64,000 nt of DNA from Anarhynchus alexandrinus (GCA_008711295.1 VUYV01000063.1:1188334-1252333); one strand, 5' to 3'. Shown: positions 12,912 through 26,061, numbered from the stretch's first letter. Program-made: numbers and translations. Notes: generated from the letters alone by a model not told the origin.

Positions 12912-13418
12912 AAGAATCGTAGAATCACAGAACAGTTTAGGTTGGAAGGGACCTTGAAGATCATCTCGTTTCAACCCCCCTGCCCTGGGCAGGGACACCT
13001 CCCACCAGCCCAGGTTGCTCCAAGCCCCGTCCAACCTGGCCTTGAACACCTCCAGGGATGGGGCAGCCACAGCTTCTCTGGGCAACCTGCGCCAGGGGCT
13101 CACCACCCTCACAGGCAAGAATTTCTTCCCAATATCTGATCTAAATCTCCCTTCTTCCAGTTTGAAGCCATTCCCCCTCGTCCTGTCACCACATGCCCTT
13201 GTAAAAAGTTCCTCCCCAGCTCTCCTGTAGCCCCTTTAGGGACTGGAAGGGGCTCTAAGGTCTCCCCGGAGCCTTCTCTTCTCCAGGCTGAACCCCCCCA
13301 ACTCTCCCAGCCTGTCCTCCCAGCAGAGGGGCTCCAGCCCTCGCAGCATCTCCATGGCCCTCCTCTGGTCCCGCTCCAACAGGTCCATATCTTTCCCCTG
13401 TTTGGGGCTCCAGAGCTG
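12912..13418 (-). mobile_element. CR1 LINE, group A (left CR1 of the duplication)
   Basis: An antisense CR1 of about 507 bases that ends at TTTGGGGCTCCAGAGCTG. It is the left member of a set of three. Its 3'-tail half has private bases (AGAATCGTAGAATCACAG, CGTTTCAAC), while its ORF2 half (AATATCTGATCTAAATC, GTCACCACATGCCC) is shared with the CR1 at 17104 but not with the one at 21478. It opens the first unit of the 4.37-kb tandem duplication. Confidence 0.9.
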
Positions 13419-16062
13419 AAATATCCTAATAGTATTTAATAATTAAGTCTCTACCCATATATTGTCTCACAATGGCCATTGCTTTGGGGTAAATCTAAAG
13501 AAGAGAGAAGACAGAGGGGCAGGAAGAGAAGGAATGGCCTTCAGATACATAAAGTTTTGCAGCAGAGCAGATGGGACCGACCTTTGCATCGCCACGGTGG
13601 ATTGCTCAGGAAATGTTGGTCATAAACTGTAGCAAAACCCACTGGGGTTCAAGGTGGGGGGAAATACCCTGGTGGATTGCTCATGGCGTTGTGGAGTCTC
13701 CAGCAACAGAGGTGTTTAAAAACAGGTTGAGAAGCATCTGTTAAGATGCCAGTGATAATTTAGGGAAAATGATCTCCAGAGAGTCTCCCTGAGCCCTGTC
13801 ACTCTGTATGGGATGGTGGACGGGACCTGGTTTCCTTGGCAGGTGGCAGCGTGTCTGTGGGACCACCCGGGGTCCCCGCGGCGCGTCCCCTCCCTGCTGC
13901 GGTGTCACCGCCTGCCCGTCCCGCGGCTCAGCGCCGGTCGCTTGCTCAGTGCCCCTTCTCCTGGTTGGACCTGGGTTACGTCCAGGTTAAATTTATGGAG
14001 CTTTTCATCTGTTGGGTTTCCTTCTTCAATGGGAATTTTTAAGCCTGGGAACCTCCCGGCAATCGGTCACTAAATGCGTTCGTGGTCGCGGCGCCTAAAA
14101 ATAAGGATGAGCCAAAACAACTTTAAAAGAAAATGCCCTTTGTAGTTTTAAATATTGCTGTTGGAAATTGCTAATAATTCTGTTTAATAGACTTGGGCAC
14201 CTTGAAATTACATCCGCCGTGAGGTTTATATGTCTACGTATGTTCAGGAGGAGTTACTCCTATTGAGGTAAAGGCATAACACCACCGGATGAAAAAGAAG
14301 TGGTTTTATCGGCTGTGTTGACAGCTACTGCGACAGCCGCTGGGTCGCAATCCGCCACACGCTGGGTAATGACATTGAGGTCTGATCTTTCAGCCGCCGC
14401 GGTATTTCTGTCACGCGAGTCTCCGCGATGACCTTCGATAGCTGTACGGAATCGTTGCAAGGAGTCCGGAGGTTCTCCCGCCTTTCGGGATGGGGAGAGC
14501 TTCGGAGGCAGAGTCAGCGCTCCCGGCGTCTCCCGTGGGAAAAGGCACTCGAGGAGATTTCACTGTAAAAGTAGCTTAAAAAAAAAAAACAAAAGCGGAG
14601 ATTTTGGTATTGTTTATGTTTTTCCCTTCTAGACCATGTTTAGAAATGATTCAGAAATGTTTTAGAAATTGTTTTTAAATTTGTCATGAGCTGACAAGCC
14701 AAACTTCGGTTCCTCTTAAACAGATAACGGAGAACATGAAAACAGTTCCTCTCTGTGGTTTTGTAAATGAAAATAATTTAGTCTTTGGTCTTACTTTTGG
14801 CATTTGAGACAATCGGTTCCTTCGGTAGACCTGATGATATATTCATTTGTAGCTGCTACTTTCATCTGCAGCTGTTCCAGTGGAAGCCGAGCTGCCTCTG
14901 AAAAATGAATTTGATGTTTTCCGTTCTATTTTTTTTGTGTCTAATGTCCACATTTACATAAAATACCTGGTTATTTTGCCTTTTGAAGTCGGAGAAAAAG
15001 GGATGAGGTGCTTCTCAGTGCCAGTGAGGTTTCTTAGGTATTTTTTTTCCCCGAGGAAATCTCTCCTGCCTTGCTGGGGGGGGGAATCTGGCGGGTGTTA
15101 CCTGCTCCCCACTAGCGCTGCGTTGGCTTTGCAGGTGGGTGGAGGTGTGTTTCCTCCTGAAAACCCTCTCCAGAATCTCAATGCATTTTCTGTGGGGGGA
15201 AAAAAAAAAAACCCAAAAAAAAAATCTTGCCAAGAGGAGGAAGAAGGATGAGGGAGACGCGTCTGGTAAACACATACCTTTTTACCGTTGCTGGAGCGGC
15301 TCGTAGATGTTTATTTTCGGAGCTTGCAGGGAGACGTAGGCTGTTCTGCTCCGTGGTTGTCATAGCAGTACCTGTCAGATCTATACTGCGCTTTCAGCAT
15401 TAACCTCAGCCACGTATGTGACTATCCATCACTGGTGCGCAAACCCTGGAGTGGTTCTCAACTGAAGCAAGTTTTGCGTAACTGTGAACCTTAAAATGTA
15501 GTACAGGCTTCAGCCGCCCCGGAGTTATTCTTACTGACAAGTAACCCAAAGCCAAAATAAAATTCGGGTTTAGTTTATTGGAATTTTGCTTAATTGCAGT
15601 ATTCTGCTAGGCTTTACACAGGCATATAGAAAGGAAAAAAACTAGTGTTTTTTAATAAATGGGAGAAAATAGGCTCTTTGCACTCATATAATTGACCGGT
15701 CAAGTCGCATCTGTCAAATTAGGTGCAAGTACAAAAGCTCTTGTTTCGAATCCATCCCAAGCTGCTGATGGAGGGAGGTGTGGCTTTCCCAACAGGGGAG
15801 AGCAGTCCGGAAGGATGACAAAGGATCTGGATAGAAAACTACAGAAAATGTGGGGACAGCACAGAGTTTTACAGACTATCGAGTAACCTCAGACGGACGG
15901 GGTGGGGGGAGGAAGCACAAAATAACTTTGAAATCATTGCTTCCTTTCCCAAAGCCCCTACCTATAACGGCGTTCCAGTCTGCGTTAGTACCGCGTTCAA
16001 AGAGGTGATGAGTAGACGTGACTTGAGAGCTTGCGCTTATAACTGGGGCACTGATCATTAAA

Positions 16063-16591
16063 NNNNNNNNNNNNNNNNNNNNNNNNNNNNNNNNNNNNNN
16101 NNNNNNNNNNNNNNNNNNNNNNNNNNNNNNNNNNNNNNNNNNNNNNNNNNNNNNNNNNNNNNNNNNNNNNNNNNNNNNNNNNNNNNNNNNNNNNNNNNNN
16201 NNNNNNNNNNNNNNNNNNNNNNNNNNNNNNNNNNNNNNNNNNNNNNNNNNNNNNNNNNNNNNNNNNNNNNNNNNNNNNNNNNNNNNNNNNNNNNNNNNNN
16301 NNNNNNNNNNNNNNNNNNNNNNNNNNNNNNNNNNNNNNNNNNNNNNNNNNNNNNNNNNNNNNNNNNNNNNNNNNNNNNNNNNNNNNNNNNNNNNNNNNNN
16401 NNNNNNNNNNNNNNNNNNNNNNNNNNNNNNNNNNNNNNNNNNNNNNNNNNNNNNNNNNNNNNNNNNNNNNNNNNNNNNNNNNNNNNNNNNNNNNNNNNNN
16501 NNNNNNNNNNNNNNNNNNNNNNNNNNNNNNNNNNNNNNNNNNNNNNNNNNNNNNNNNNNNNNNNNNNNNNNNNNNNNNNNNNNNNNNNNNN
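16063..16591. other. Assembly gap, 529 Ns
   Basis: A run of N lies inside the first duplicate. The second duplicate (20259-20963) has about 705 bases at this place, so the N run is about 176 bases too short if the two units are collinear. Frames spanning the gap are meaningless. Confidence 0.98.
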
Positions 16592-17103
16592 CAAAGGCTG
16601 AGATTCCTGGGAGGAACATGTCTCAGCAGGTGCTCTTTTCTCTTGATGGTTTCCATAGTGGGAGGAAAGGAAGCGTCCCCCGTAGCAGGTTATTTTATCC
16701 TGGCCTTTTGGAGTTAGAAATGTTGGGTCTGGCGTCGGTGGTGTGGTGGTAACAGTGCTGTGCGAGAACTGATGGACCACTGGGGTGTTGGCAGACCACA
16801 GGATGTAACGGATCCGTGTTTCTCCTTTGTTTCTGTAATCTGTGATCGCTTGTGCTAGAGAAGTTGGGTACCGGCCTTGCGGCGGTGAGACTGCCCGCGC
16901 TGGGGTGTACGGCTGAGATGTCACAGCTCCCTCCCAGCCCCCCAGAACCAGCTGCTGCTTCTCTGCGTATTTCCCTGTCTATTTGTAGCATGATTAAGCT
17001 CTTCTGGAGTTTAGAGGTGGGATAATGATTTCCAGTACTAAAATAGTTACTATTTTGATCATTGTTATATAGTCTAAATTATGGGTTTCACATGTTTGAA
17101 GAT

Positions 17104-17612
17104 CATAGAACCATAGAATCATATAGTGGTTTAGGTTGGAAGGGACCTTGAAGATCATCTCGTTCCAACCCCCCTGCCCTGGGCAGGGACACCTCCCACC
17201 AGCCCAGGTTGCTCCAAGCCCCGTCCAACCTGGCCTTGAACACCTCCAGGGATGGGGCAGCCACAGCTTCTCTGGGCAACCTGCGCCAGGGGCTCACCAC
17301 CCTCACAGGAAAGAATTTCTTCCCAATATCTGATCTAAATCTCCCTTCTTCCAGTTTGAAGCCATTCCCCCTCGTCCTGTCACCACATGCCCTTGTAAAA
17401 AGTTCCTCCCCAGCTCTCCTGTAGCCCCTTTAGGGACTGGAAGGGGCTCTAAGGTCTCCCCGGAGCCTTCTCTTCTCCAGGCTGAACCCCCCCAACTCTC
17501 CCAGCCTGTCCTCCCAGCAGAGGGGCTCCAGCCCTCGCAGCATCTCCATGGCCCTCCTCTGGTCCCGCTCCAACAGGTCCATATCTTTCCCCTGTTTGGG
17601 GCTCCAGAGCTG
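17104..17612 (-). mobile_element. CR1 LINE, group A, chimeric (middle CR1)
   Basis: The 3'-tail part and the left flank match the CR1 at 21478 (AGAACCATAGAATCATATAG, CGTTCCAAC). From about 17306 onward the sequence matches the CR1 at 12912 (CACAGG, AATATCTGATCTAAATC, then the unique flank ATATCCTAATAG). The switch lies in the interval 17166-17305, where all three copies agree. This is the expected product of recombination between the two outer CR1s. Confidence 0.9.
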
Positions 17613-20600
17613 AAATATCCTAATAGTATTTAATAATTAAGTCTCTACCCATATATTGTCTCACAATGGCCATTGCTTTGGGGTAAATCTAAAGAAGAGA
17701 GAAGACAGAGGGGCAGGAAGAGAAGGAATGGCCTTCAGATACATAAAGTTTTGCAGCAGAGCAGATGGGACCGACCTTTGCATCGCCACGGTGGATTGCT
17801 CAGGAAATGTTGGTCATAAACTGTAGCAAAACCCACTGGGGTTCAAGGTGGGGGGAAATACCCTGGTGGATTGCTCATGGCGTTGTGGAGTCTCCAGCAA
17901 CAGAGGTGTTTAAAAACAGGTTGAGAAGCATCTGTTAAGATGCCAGTGATAATTTAGGGAAAATGATCTCCAGAGAGTCTCCCTGAGCCCTGTCACTCTG
18001 TATGGGATGGTGGACGGGACCTGGTTTCCTTGGCAGGTGGCAGCGTGTCTGTGGGACCACCCGGGGTCCCCGCGGCGCGTCCCCTCCCTGCTGCGGTGTC
18101 ACCGCCTGCCCGTCCCGCGGCTCAGCGCCGGTCGCTTGCTCAGTGCCCCTTCTCCTGGTTGGACCTGGGTTACGTCCAGGTTAAATTTATGGAGCTTTTC
18201 ATCTGTTGGGTTTCCTTCTTCAATGGGAATTTTTAAGCCTGGGAACCTCCCGGCAATCGGTCACTAAATGCGTTCGTGGTCGCGGCGCCTAAAAATAAGG
18301 ATGAGCCAAAACAACTTTAAAAGAAAATGCCCTTTGTAGTTTTAAATATTGCTGTTGGAAATTGCTAATAATTCTGTTTAATAGACTTGGGCACCTTGAA
18401 ATTACATCCGCCGTGAGGTTTATATGTCTACGTATGTTCAGGAGGAGTTACTCCTATTGAGGTAAAGGCATAACACCACTGGATGAAAAAGAAGTGGTTT
18501 TATCGGCTGTGTTGACAGCTACTGCGACAGCCGCTGGGTCGCAATCCGCCACACGCTGGGTAATGACATTGAGGTCTGATCTTTCAGCCGCCGCGGTATT
18601 TCTGTCACGCGAGTCTCCGCGATGACCTTCGATAGCTGTACGGAATCGTTGCAAGGAGTCCGGAGGTTCTCCCGCCTTTCGGGATGGGGAGAGCTTCGGA
18701 GGCAGAGTCAGCGCTCCCGGCGTCTCCCGTGGGAAAAGGCACTCGAGGAGATTTCACTGTAAAAGTAGCTTAAAAAAAAAAAAAAAACAAAAGCGGAGAT
18801 TTTGGTATTGTTTATGTTTTTCCCTTCTAGACCATGTTTAGAAATGATTCAGAAATGTTTTAGAAATTGTTTTTAAATTTGTCATGAGCTGACAAGCCAA
18901 ACTTCGGTTCCTCTTAAACAGATAACGGAGAACATGAAAACAGTTCCTCTCTGTGGTTTTGTAAATGAAAATAATTTAGTCTTTGGTCTTACTTTTGGCA
19001 TTTGAGACAATCGGTTCCTTCGGTAGACCTGATGATATATTCATTTGTAGCTGCTACTTTCATCTGCAGCTGTTCCAGTGGAAGCCGAGCTGCCTCTGAA
19101 AAATGAATTTGATGTTTTCCGTTCTATTTTTTTTGTGTCTAATGTCCACATTTACATAAAATACCTGGTTATTTTGCCTTTTGAAGTCGGAGAAAAAGGG
19201 ATGAGGTGCTTCTCAGTGCCAGTGAGGTTTCTTAGGTATTTTTTTTCCCCGAGGAAATCTATCTTGCCTTGCGGGGGGGGGGAATCTGGCGGGTGTTACC
19301 TGCTCCCCACTAGCGCTGCGTTGGCTTTGCAGGTGGGTGGAGGTGTGTTTCCTCCTGAAAACCCTCTCCAGAATCTCAATGCATTTTCTGTGGGGGGAAA
19401 AAAAAAAAACCCAAAAAAAAAATCTTGCCAAGAGGAGGAAGAAGGATGAGGGAGACGCGTCTGGTAAACACATACCTTTTTACCGTTGCTGGAGCGGCTC
19501 GTAGATGTTTATTTTCGGAGCTTGCAGGGAGACGTAGGCTGTTCTGCTCCGTGGTTGTCATAGCAGTACCTGTCAGATCTATACTGCGCTTTCAGCATTA
19601 ACCTCAGCCACGTATGTGACTATCCATCACTGGTGCGCAAACCCTGGAGTGGTTCTCAACTGAAGCAAGTTTTGCGTAACTGTGAACCTTAAAATGTAGT
19701 ACAGGCTTCAGCCGCCCCGGAGTTATTCTTACTGACAAGTAACCCAAAGCCAAAATAAAATTCGGGTTTAGTTTATTGGAATTTTGCTTAATTGCAATAT
19801 TCTGCTAGGCTTTATACAGGCATATAGAAAGAAAAAAACTAATGTTTTTTAATAAATGGATGAAAATAGGCTCTTTGCACTCATATAATTGACCGGTCAA
19901 GTCGCATCTGTCAAATTAGGTGCAAGTACAAAAGCTCTTGTTTCGAATCTGTCCCAAGCTGCTGATGGAGGGAGGTGTGGCTTTCCCAACAGGGGAGAGC
20001 AGTCCGGAAGGATGACAAAGGATCTGGATAGAAAACTACAGAAAATGTGGGGACAGCACAGAGTTTTACAGACTATCGAGTAACCTCAGACGGACGGGGT
20101 GGGGGGAGGAAGCACAAAATAACTTTGAAATCATTGCTTCCTTTCCCAAAGCCCCTACCTATAACGGCGTTCCAGTCTGCGTTAGTACCGCGTTCAAAGA
20201 GGTGATGAGTAGACGTGACTTGAGAGCTTGCGCTTATAACTGGGGCACTGATCATTAAAATACTTAATATGTGTTGGTATGGAACACGGTAACTGTTTTA
20301 CATTTCCAAATAGGATATTGTGATGAAGAAAGCGTTTGAAATGCAATTATATTTTAGGAGGAGAAGGGACGCGTTGTTTCAAGAAGAGCCTGAGCGGTAG
20401 GAAAAGTTTTGATTAGAAGGAATTGGCCCTCCTTTTCCTGACTATTAATACATTTGCTATAGGGCTCTGGGTTTACTTATTTAGAAAGTTTAAGAGTCCA
20501 GACATGCGACTTGAACAACAAAATAATTTTATCTAGGGCTGGAATGAAATAAGACTTCAAACGGGAGCAATTCATGGTTTTCTTTAGTGCCAAATATTTC

Positions 20601-21477
20601 TCTGTATAGAAAAACCTCCCTCTGTTTACCATGTATAGTTTGAGGATAACAATTTCCAAAGCACGTAACTTACTTAGGACGCGGTTTTCAAAACTAACTC
20701 ACGTGCCCAAAAGTTTGGTCTTCATCTTTAAATAAAAGAGATGAATACACGTTGATAAATGATATAAAGGTACAGTTTCTGTACAGGGAGGGGATTTTTT
20801 TTTGCTGTCCATAAAATGTTGTTGCATAATGTACTGACCTTTTCAGTAAAGACCTTGCAGGATTTCTGGTTTAGTATTGTACCTGTCAAATTAACTGGAC
20901 TTGGGAGTAAAATGAATGTACTTGGCTATGTTTAAAATAACACATGAGGTTTTTTTCTTACTCAAAAGGCTGAGATTCCTGGGAGGAACATGTCTCAGCA
21001 GGTGCTCTTTTCTCTTGATGGTTTCCATAGTGGGAGGAAAGGAAGCGTCCCCCGTAGCAGGTTATTTTATCGCGGCCTTTAGGAGTTAGAAATGTTGGGT
21101 CTGGGGTCGGTGGTGTGGTGGTAACAGTGCTGTCGCGAGAACTGATGGACCGTTGGGGTGTTGGCAGAACACACGATGTAACGGATCCGTGTTTCTCCTT
21201 TGGTTCTGTAATCTGTGATCGCTTGTGCTAGAGAAGTTGGGTACCGGCCTTTGCGGCGGTGAGACTGCCCGCGCTGGGGTGTACGGCTGAGATGTCACAG
21301 CTCCCTCCCAGCCCCCCAGAACCAGCTGCTGCTTCTCTGCGTATTTCCCTGTCTATTTGTAGCATGATTAAGCTCTTCTGGAGTTTAGAGGTGGGATAAT
21401 GATTTCCAGTACTAAAATAGTTACTATTTTGATCATTGTTATATAGTCTAAATTATGGGTTTCACATGTTTGAAGAT
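17106..21477. repeat. Tandem duplication, second unit (4.37 kb, ungapped)
   Basis: A direct copy of the preceding unit. It contains the roughly 705 bases missing from the first unit (20259-20963), which are AT-rich intron. It begins in the chimeric CR1 and ends at the third CR1 at 21478. No gene is recognisable within it. Confidence 0.93.
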
Positions 21478-21990
21478 CATAGAACCATAGAATCATATAG
21501 TGGTTTAGGTTGGAAGGGACCTTGAAGATCATCTCGTTCCAACCCCCCTGCCCTGGGCAGGGACACCTCCCACCAGCCCAGGTTGCTCCAAGCCCCGTCC
21601 AACCTGGCCTTGAACACCTCCAGGGATGGGGCAGCCACAGCTTCTCTGGGCAACCTGCGCCAGGGGCTCACCACCCTCAGAGTGAACCATTTCTTCCTAA
21701 TATCTCATCTAAATCTCCCCTCTTTCAGTGTAAAACCATTCCCCCTTGTCCTGTCGCTCCCCTCCCTGATCAAGAGTCCCTCCCCAGCTCTCGTGTAGCC
21801 CCTTTAGGCACTGGAAGGGGCTCTAAGGTCTCTCCAGAGCCTTCTCTTCTCCAGGCTGACCCCCCCCAACTCTCTCAGCCTCTCCTCCCAGCAGAGGGGC
21901 TCCAGCCCCCGGAATATCTTCATGGCCTCCTCTGGTCCTGCTCCAACAGGTCCATGTCTTTCCCATGTTGGGGGCTCCAGAACTGGATGT
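21478..21990 (-). mobile_element. CR1 LINE, group A (right CR1 of the duplication)
   Basis: An antisense CR1 of about 510 bases. Its first 200 bases equal those of the CR1 at 17104. It then diverges at 21680 (CTCAGAGTGAACCATTTC) and goes on with its own ORF2-derived half (AATATCTCATCTAAATC, GTCGCTCCCCTCCC) to GGGGGCTCCAGAACTGGATG. It closes the duplication. The 206-codon frame over it is an antisense reading. Confidence 0.9.
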
Positions 21991-21999
21991 GTGGGGCTT

Positions 22000-24693
22000 T
22001 TTTGGTGAAGGCGTCCTGCCACGAGGAAGGTGGTCTTGGGCTGGGTGACTGTCGAGCATCCGCTGTGACTCTGCTTGTCCTGTCTTTGATTGTTACGCTT
22101 CCCTTGACAAACCTATTTTCCTGTCCCTAAAGCGTGGATGGGATTTGCTCTCCTCGGGGGAAGGTAGATCTCTGTAGTGTGGCATCTCTGTGAAGTCCGG
22201 TGAAGGCTGCTGCGGGTCTGTCTCGTCCCAAACGCACAGGGGAGACGGTGCGTTGAATTGTGCTGGGGAGAGAATGATCCTTACTCAGTACTCGCTTCGA
22301 AAATATCACCGCAGAGCATTGACTAATATGCCCACGTTCATTGCTCGGTAGTTGTTACCGTCTTCTCAAAATATTTCTGATATATTCCGTGACACTTCAA
22401 CCTTTTATTTGCCACAAGAAAATTACAGTGACTTTAAAGACAAGGATTGCGTGTTAGGGAACATCTCTTCCTGAACGAGAAAGAAACGCGTAGGGATAAA
22501 ACGATCCCAACTGCTGGTGTTCTTGACGTCACGTTTTATATATGAAGGTGAAAAAAGTGAACTAAGGGGGTTTTTTAGAGATTTTTTTTCTTCTTTTCTT
22601 CTGTTCCAAGGCTTTGCTATTTTTGGCTCCTTGCAAAGGTTTAAGCAGCGAGGCCGTCCTGAGGTTCAGACCTGGCAACGTTCCTGTTCGCTAACTGGTT
22701 GTCCTCCTTTGAGTGGTGGCAGATTTAATCCCATCAAGACATTTTGAGTGCTACATGTATCTTACGAAGCTTGAGAACTGTAAAGAGGTGTGTGAATTTA
22801 GAATAACACTTCCTCCAGTGGACTTTCCCTGTTCCTGCTGTGGTTTTAGGTACGGGGTAGTCCCTGGGGCTTCACCGGTTGGGGTGGCCGCTAAAGCAAG
22901 AGGTTGCCCTGCCGCTCATTTCCTTCAGATATTTTACCAACTCTTAAATATTTGTTCTGCAAACAGGTAACGAGCAATTGAGAGGCACCTCGCAGTCTGC
23001 CGTTTTCAGAGGCGGCTCAGAAATGGGATGCTTGAAAAGAAAAATAGGGCATACGGGCTCTGCGCAACCGAGCGAAAGTAGCGGCTTGGCTCAATGGTTG
23101 CAACAAGGAAGAGCAAAATAACGTTGCAAATAGGTTATTCTTCCCCAGTTTCATGAATCATCATCCACAGTATGCTGTGCATGTCTGGTTTCTATTGTTT
23201 TTAACAAGATACTAATAAAGCCAACTAATTATTTGGGATATTTGCACTTTGTTTCCCAACTTGCATATATACAGTGCTAAGAACTCCTGGGTTTAATACA
23301 GTATTTTGAAAGAAAGCTACAAGTGGTTATTAGACTCTGCGTCATGACAATTCTCTGCTAAGAGTCTAATTGAGATCTGAAGAAGCATTGCCAAATTAAT
23401 TTCAAATGGAAAAGAGTGATTTGGATATTATTTTCCCTCCTAGAATCTAAACCTGGGTTGACATTAAAATACGTTGTGATGATTGTACTCCTGAGCATAT
23501 TATACCAACCAATATGTTTATCAGTTTGATTTTTATGATGTTTTTTGGTTATTAAATGGTGCACTTCAAGAAGAATTCAATATATCCTGCACAGAATAGT
23601 GCATAATAGTATGTTGTTACATATTTTTGTTTGTCTGGTTTGTGCTTTAATTGTTTCAGGAGTAGCAGAGACCTTTAGCAGATTACATTTAATCAGAGAG
23701 ATCCTTTAGTGGAAGTGTTCCTTTAATTTAAAACTTTTTGATTCTAAATTTTCTAGTTATAACTGAAAAAACCCTAACTGCAATTTTAAATTTTAAACTG
23801 TATTTTAAAATTCTAATGTTCTTTTTCTCTTTTGCTGCATGAACTCCCTCAAAAGACCCTGGTGTGCAGATATTCAGAGTTTAGCTGTGTGTAAGGTTGA
23901 GGGAGGTCAGATCACGAACGTTTGAATTCACATTATGATGTCAGTGTCGGGGTTTGGGATGAAGCTGCACAGGAATATTTGCTTTCTCATTTCATGATGC
24001 CTTTGGGACCACAGCTTTATTCTGCTCTCGCGTTCGGTTTTGGTGCCAGCTCAGTCTCTCTCCCTGCAGCCCCAAATTTCGTGGGACGTCCCGGAGGAGT
24101 GATTGCTCTCTAAGTTCCCACAGGAAAAATTAAGTATCAGTCGTAAATGTGGCAAAAACCGAGACGGAGAAAATGATAGCGGTGTCCTTTGGCGGTGGGA
24201 GTCCAAAGAGCGCTTCAGAGCATCGCGGTCCTCCCTCCTCGCTGGGGCTGCGGCGGGGCGGGCCTCGCGCCTGCAGGAGAGCGCCGCGCTGACGGGAGCG
24301 GGGATGAAGGTAGACGGCGTCTGGTCCTCTCCTCCCAACTCATCACGTTGGCTGTCAGCCAGAAAGCCTGGAGCCCTTCCCCGTACGTGCCGTCCTTGCT
24401 CTCCCTTCCAGCGGCAGAAGGACCGCGCGCCCCTGACACCGAGTCCCTCCCCGAGACCTCCCCGGAGTTGACACTTCTGATGGTCCCCTGTTTAAATGCA
24501 CCTCCCCATCATCTTACTGGTGGTAGGAGGGAGGAAGGTCCTGCCTTACCACACAGCAGAGGACCTCGTGATGCGTGCAGCGTGTACGCAAGGACGCCTA
24601 AACCCACCTCAACGTCCTCTTCCAGTTCTTAATGGAAATCCTGGTGCCGACAGGCTCCCTGTAACTGCCTCTCTCCCTCCGTTCCACGTATTT
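22000..24693. other. Intron stretch without recognised feature
   Basis: About 2.7 kb of intron between CR1 copies. Most is AT-rich. The last part, 24190-24470, is distinctly CpG-richer and has overlapping open frames on both strands (up to 147 codons), none matching a protein I know. Confidence 0.6.
24190..24470. other. GC/CpG-rich patch
   Basis: The DNA is locally GC-rich with several CpG-dense strings (GGCGGGGCGGGCCTCGCG, GAGCGCCGCGCTGACGGGAG). Three frames stay open through it, as expected from GC-rich, stop-poor composition. No promoter motif or coding signature is visible. Confidence 0.55.
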
Positions 24694-24793
24694 CATAGAA
24701 TCATAGACTCATAGAATGGTTTAGGTTGGAAAGGACCTTGAAGATCATCGAGTTCCACCCCCCCTGCCATAGGCAGGGACACCTCCCACTAGA
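24694..24793 (-). mobile_element. CR1 3'-tail fragment, group B
   Basis: CATAGAATCATAGACTCATA, the marker CTGCCATAGGCAGGGACACC, and an end at CTCCCACTAGAGC. About 100 bases of the CR1 3' end in antisense. Confidence 0.88.
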
Positions 24794-26013
24794 GCAGCGC
24801 CGTGCAGTGCGGGCCGCATCGCCCATCCAAATGGGAAATTGCGTCCTTTTTTTGTGTTTGGTGGGGGTTTTTTTTGGCACAAAATGTATGGCACGAACAA
24901 GAATGTGCGAATCCGTGTTTCTTATAAAAGCGGCAGCATGAAGTAGGTAATTAAATGAAGCTGAAGGTGTTAAATCAAAAAGCCTGTTAGCAGGACTCCG
25001 TTTTTACGAACGGTAAAAGCGAGTGTCACGCGGTGTCTATTTTTAACACGGAAGGTGTAGCAATTTTCACTTAAAATCGTTATTTTTCCGCGTCAGCTTC
25101 ATTTACGTTAATACTATTGCACATTTAAAAATATCTCGTGAGTGAAGTACGTGCTACTTTTTCACACTTGAGTTTTATTAATCTTTTCCTCTTGCGGTAT
25201 TTTTTAAAAAAACCCCAATATTTTAGTCTTTAGAAGTAACAAAAAAATGTTTATTTGAATATTATAAATGGAAGTTCGGGCTTAAATGCTTCTCTTGGCT
25301 GTTACTCTGTAATGCAGATTTCTGCAGTCAGCTTTGAAAGCTGATTGTAAATTCTGTGGCTTTGACCATCAATTAGTGACTTTGTTATTTTCAGCACTTA
25401 GAGGTGGGAGAGAAAATGGCCTTTTGGCTGATCAGCCATATTTTAGAAAGCATTTTATTTGCTTTTCCAGTAAAATCAATTGCTCTGCGCCATAGTTCTC
25501 CTATTTTCTTTAAATGATAAAAAATATCAGAACCGTAGAAATTCTTGCCCCTTTCCTTCTTCCGAACAAAGAAGGAAAATCCCGATCCCGTTGATGTTCA
25601 GCGGAGTGGGGGGTTGTGCTCTCCGGGGGGTTCCCGTCGGAAGCGGGAGTCGCTGTCCCACCAGGCGGAGCGGAGGTGGGATGCGATGGCCACCGCACGG
25701 AGCAAAACCCTTTCCCCGTTCTTCCTGCTGAGGTGGGAATTTCTTCTGGGAGAAGGTTATAATATTGCAAAGGAAAATATAGAGTTGAGTGCGTGGTCCT
25801 TCCCCTGTGTACCAACAAACACCGCAGGAAATGCTGTATTGTGTTGATTCCTGTTGATTTATTTTCCATAGTCAAACGAGTATCTGTGACATTCCCAGGT
25901 TATTCCTTCTGGCTGCTGTCCATCGATCACCTTTTTGTGATACAGTAATAAAAAATATTGGGAAATAGAATGTAGAATAGGAACAGAAAAGGCTCCATTG
26001 CCAGTCTCAAGAG

Positions 26014-26061
26014 CTATCGCTCAAGAAATCCAAGAAACTATCGCTCAAGAAACGCAAGAAA
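26014..26061 (+). repeat. 24-bp tandem duplication
   Basis: Two adjacent 24-base copies start with CTATCGCTCAAGAAA. They differ only in TCC versus CGC before the final AAGAAA. Confidence 0.85.

Larger units (their letters stand above)
12912..17105. repeat. Tandem duplication, first unit (4.37 kb, contains gap)
   Basis: The sequence from the CR1 at 12912 through 16062, and again 16592-17105, matches 17106-21477 almost base for base. The offset is 4196 just before the N gap and 4372 just after it. Differences are few: a C/T at about 14288, A- and G-run lengths near 14580, 15077 and 15200, and a cluster of substitutions near 15600-15750 and in the 500 bases after the gap. The unit holds no gene. 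Its small frames, such as the 123-codon frame at 14880-15251, recur in the second unit only because the DNA is copied. Confidence 0.93.

Noticed and set aside
14880..15251. 123-codon frame, repeated at 19078-19449
   Set aside because: Repetition reflects the tandem DNA duplication. The sequence has no recognisable domain and its end is an A/T and G run translation.
15876..16924. Frames of 219-288 codons on the minus strand
   Set aside because: They are open only because they cross the 529-base N gap.
21510..22130. 206-codon frame
   Set aside because: It lies over the antisense strand of a CR1 and reads no known protein; the same frame appears in pieces over the other CR1 copies.
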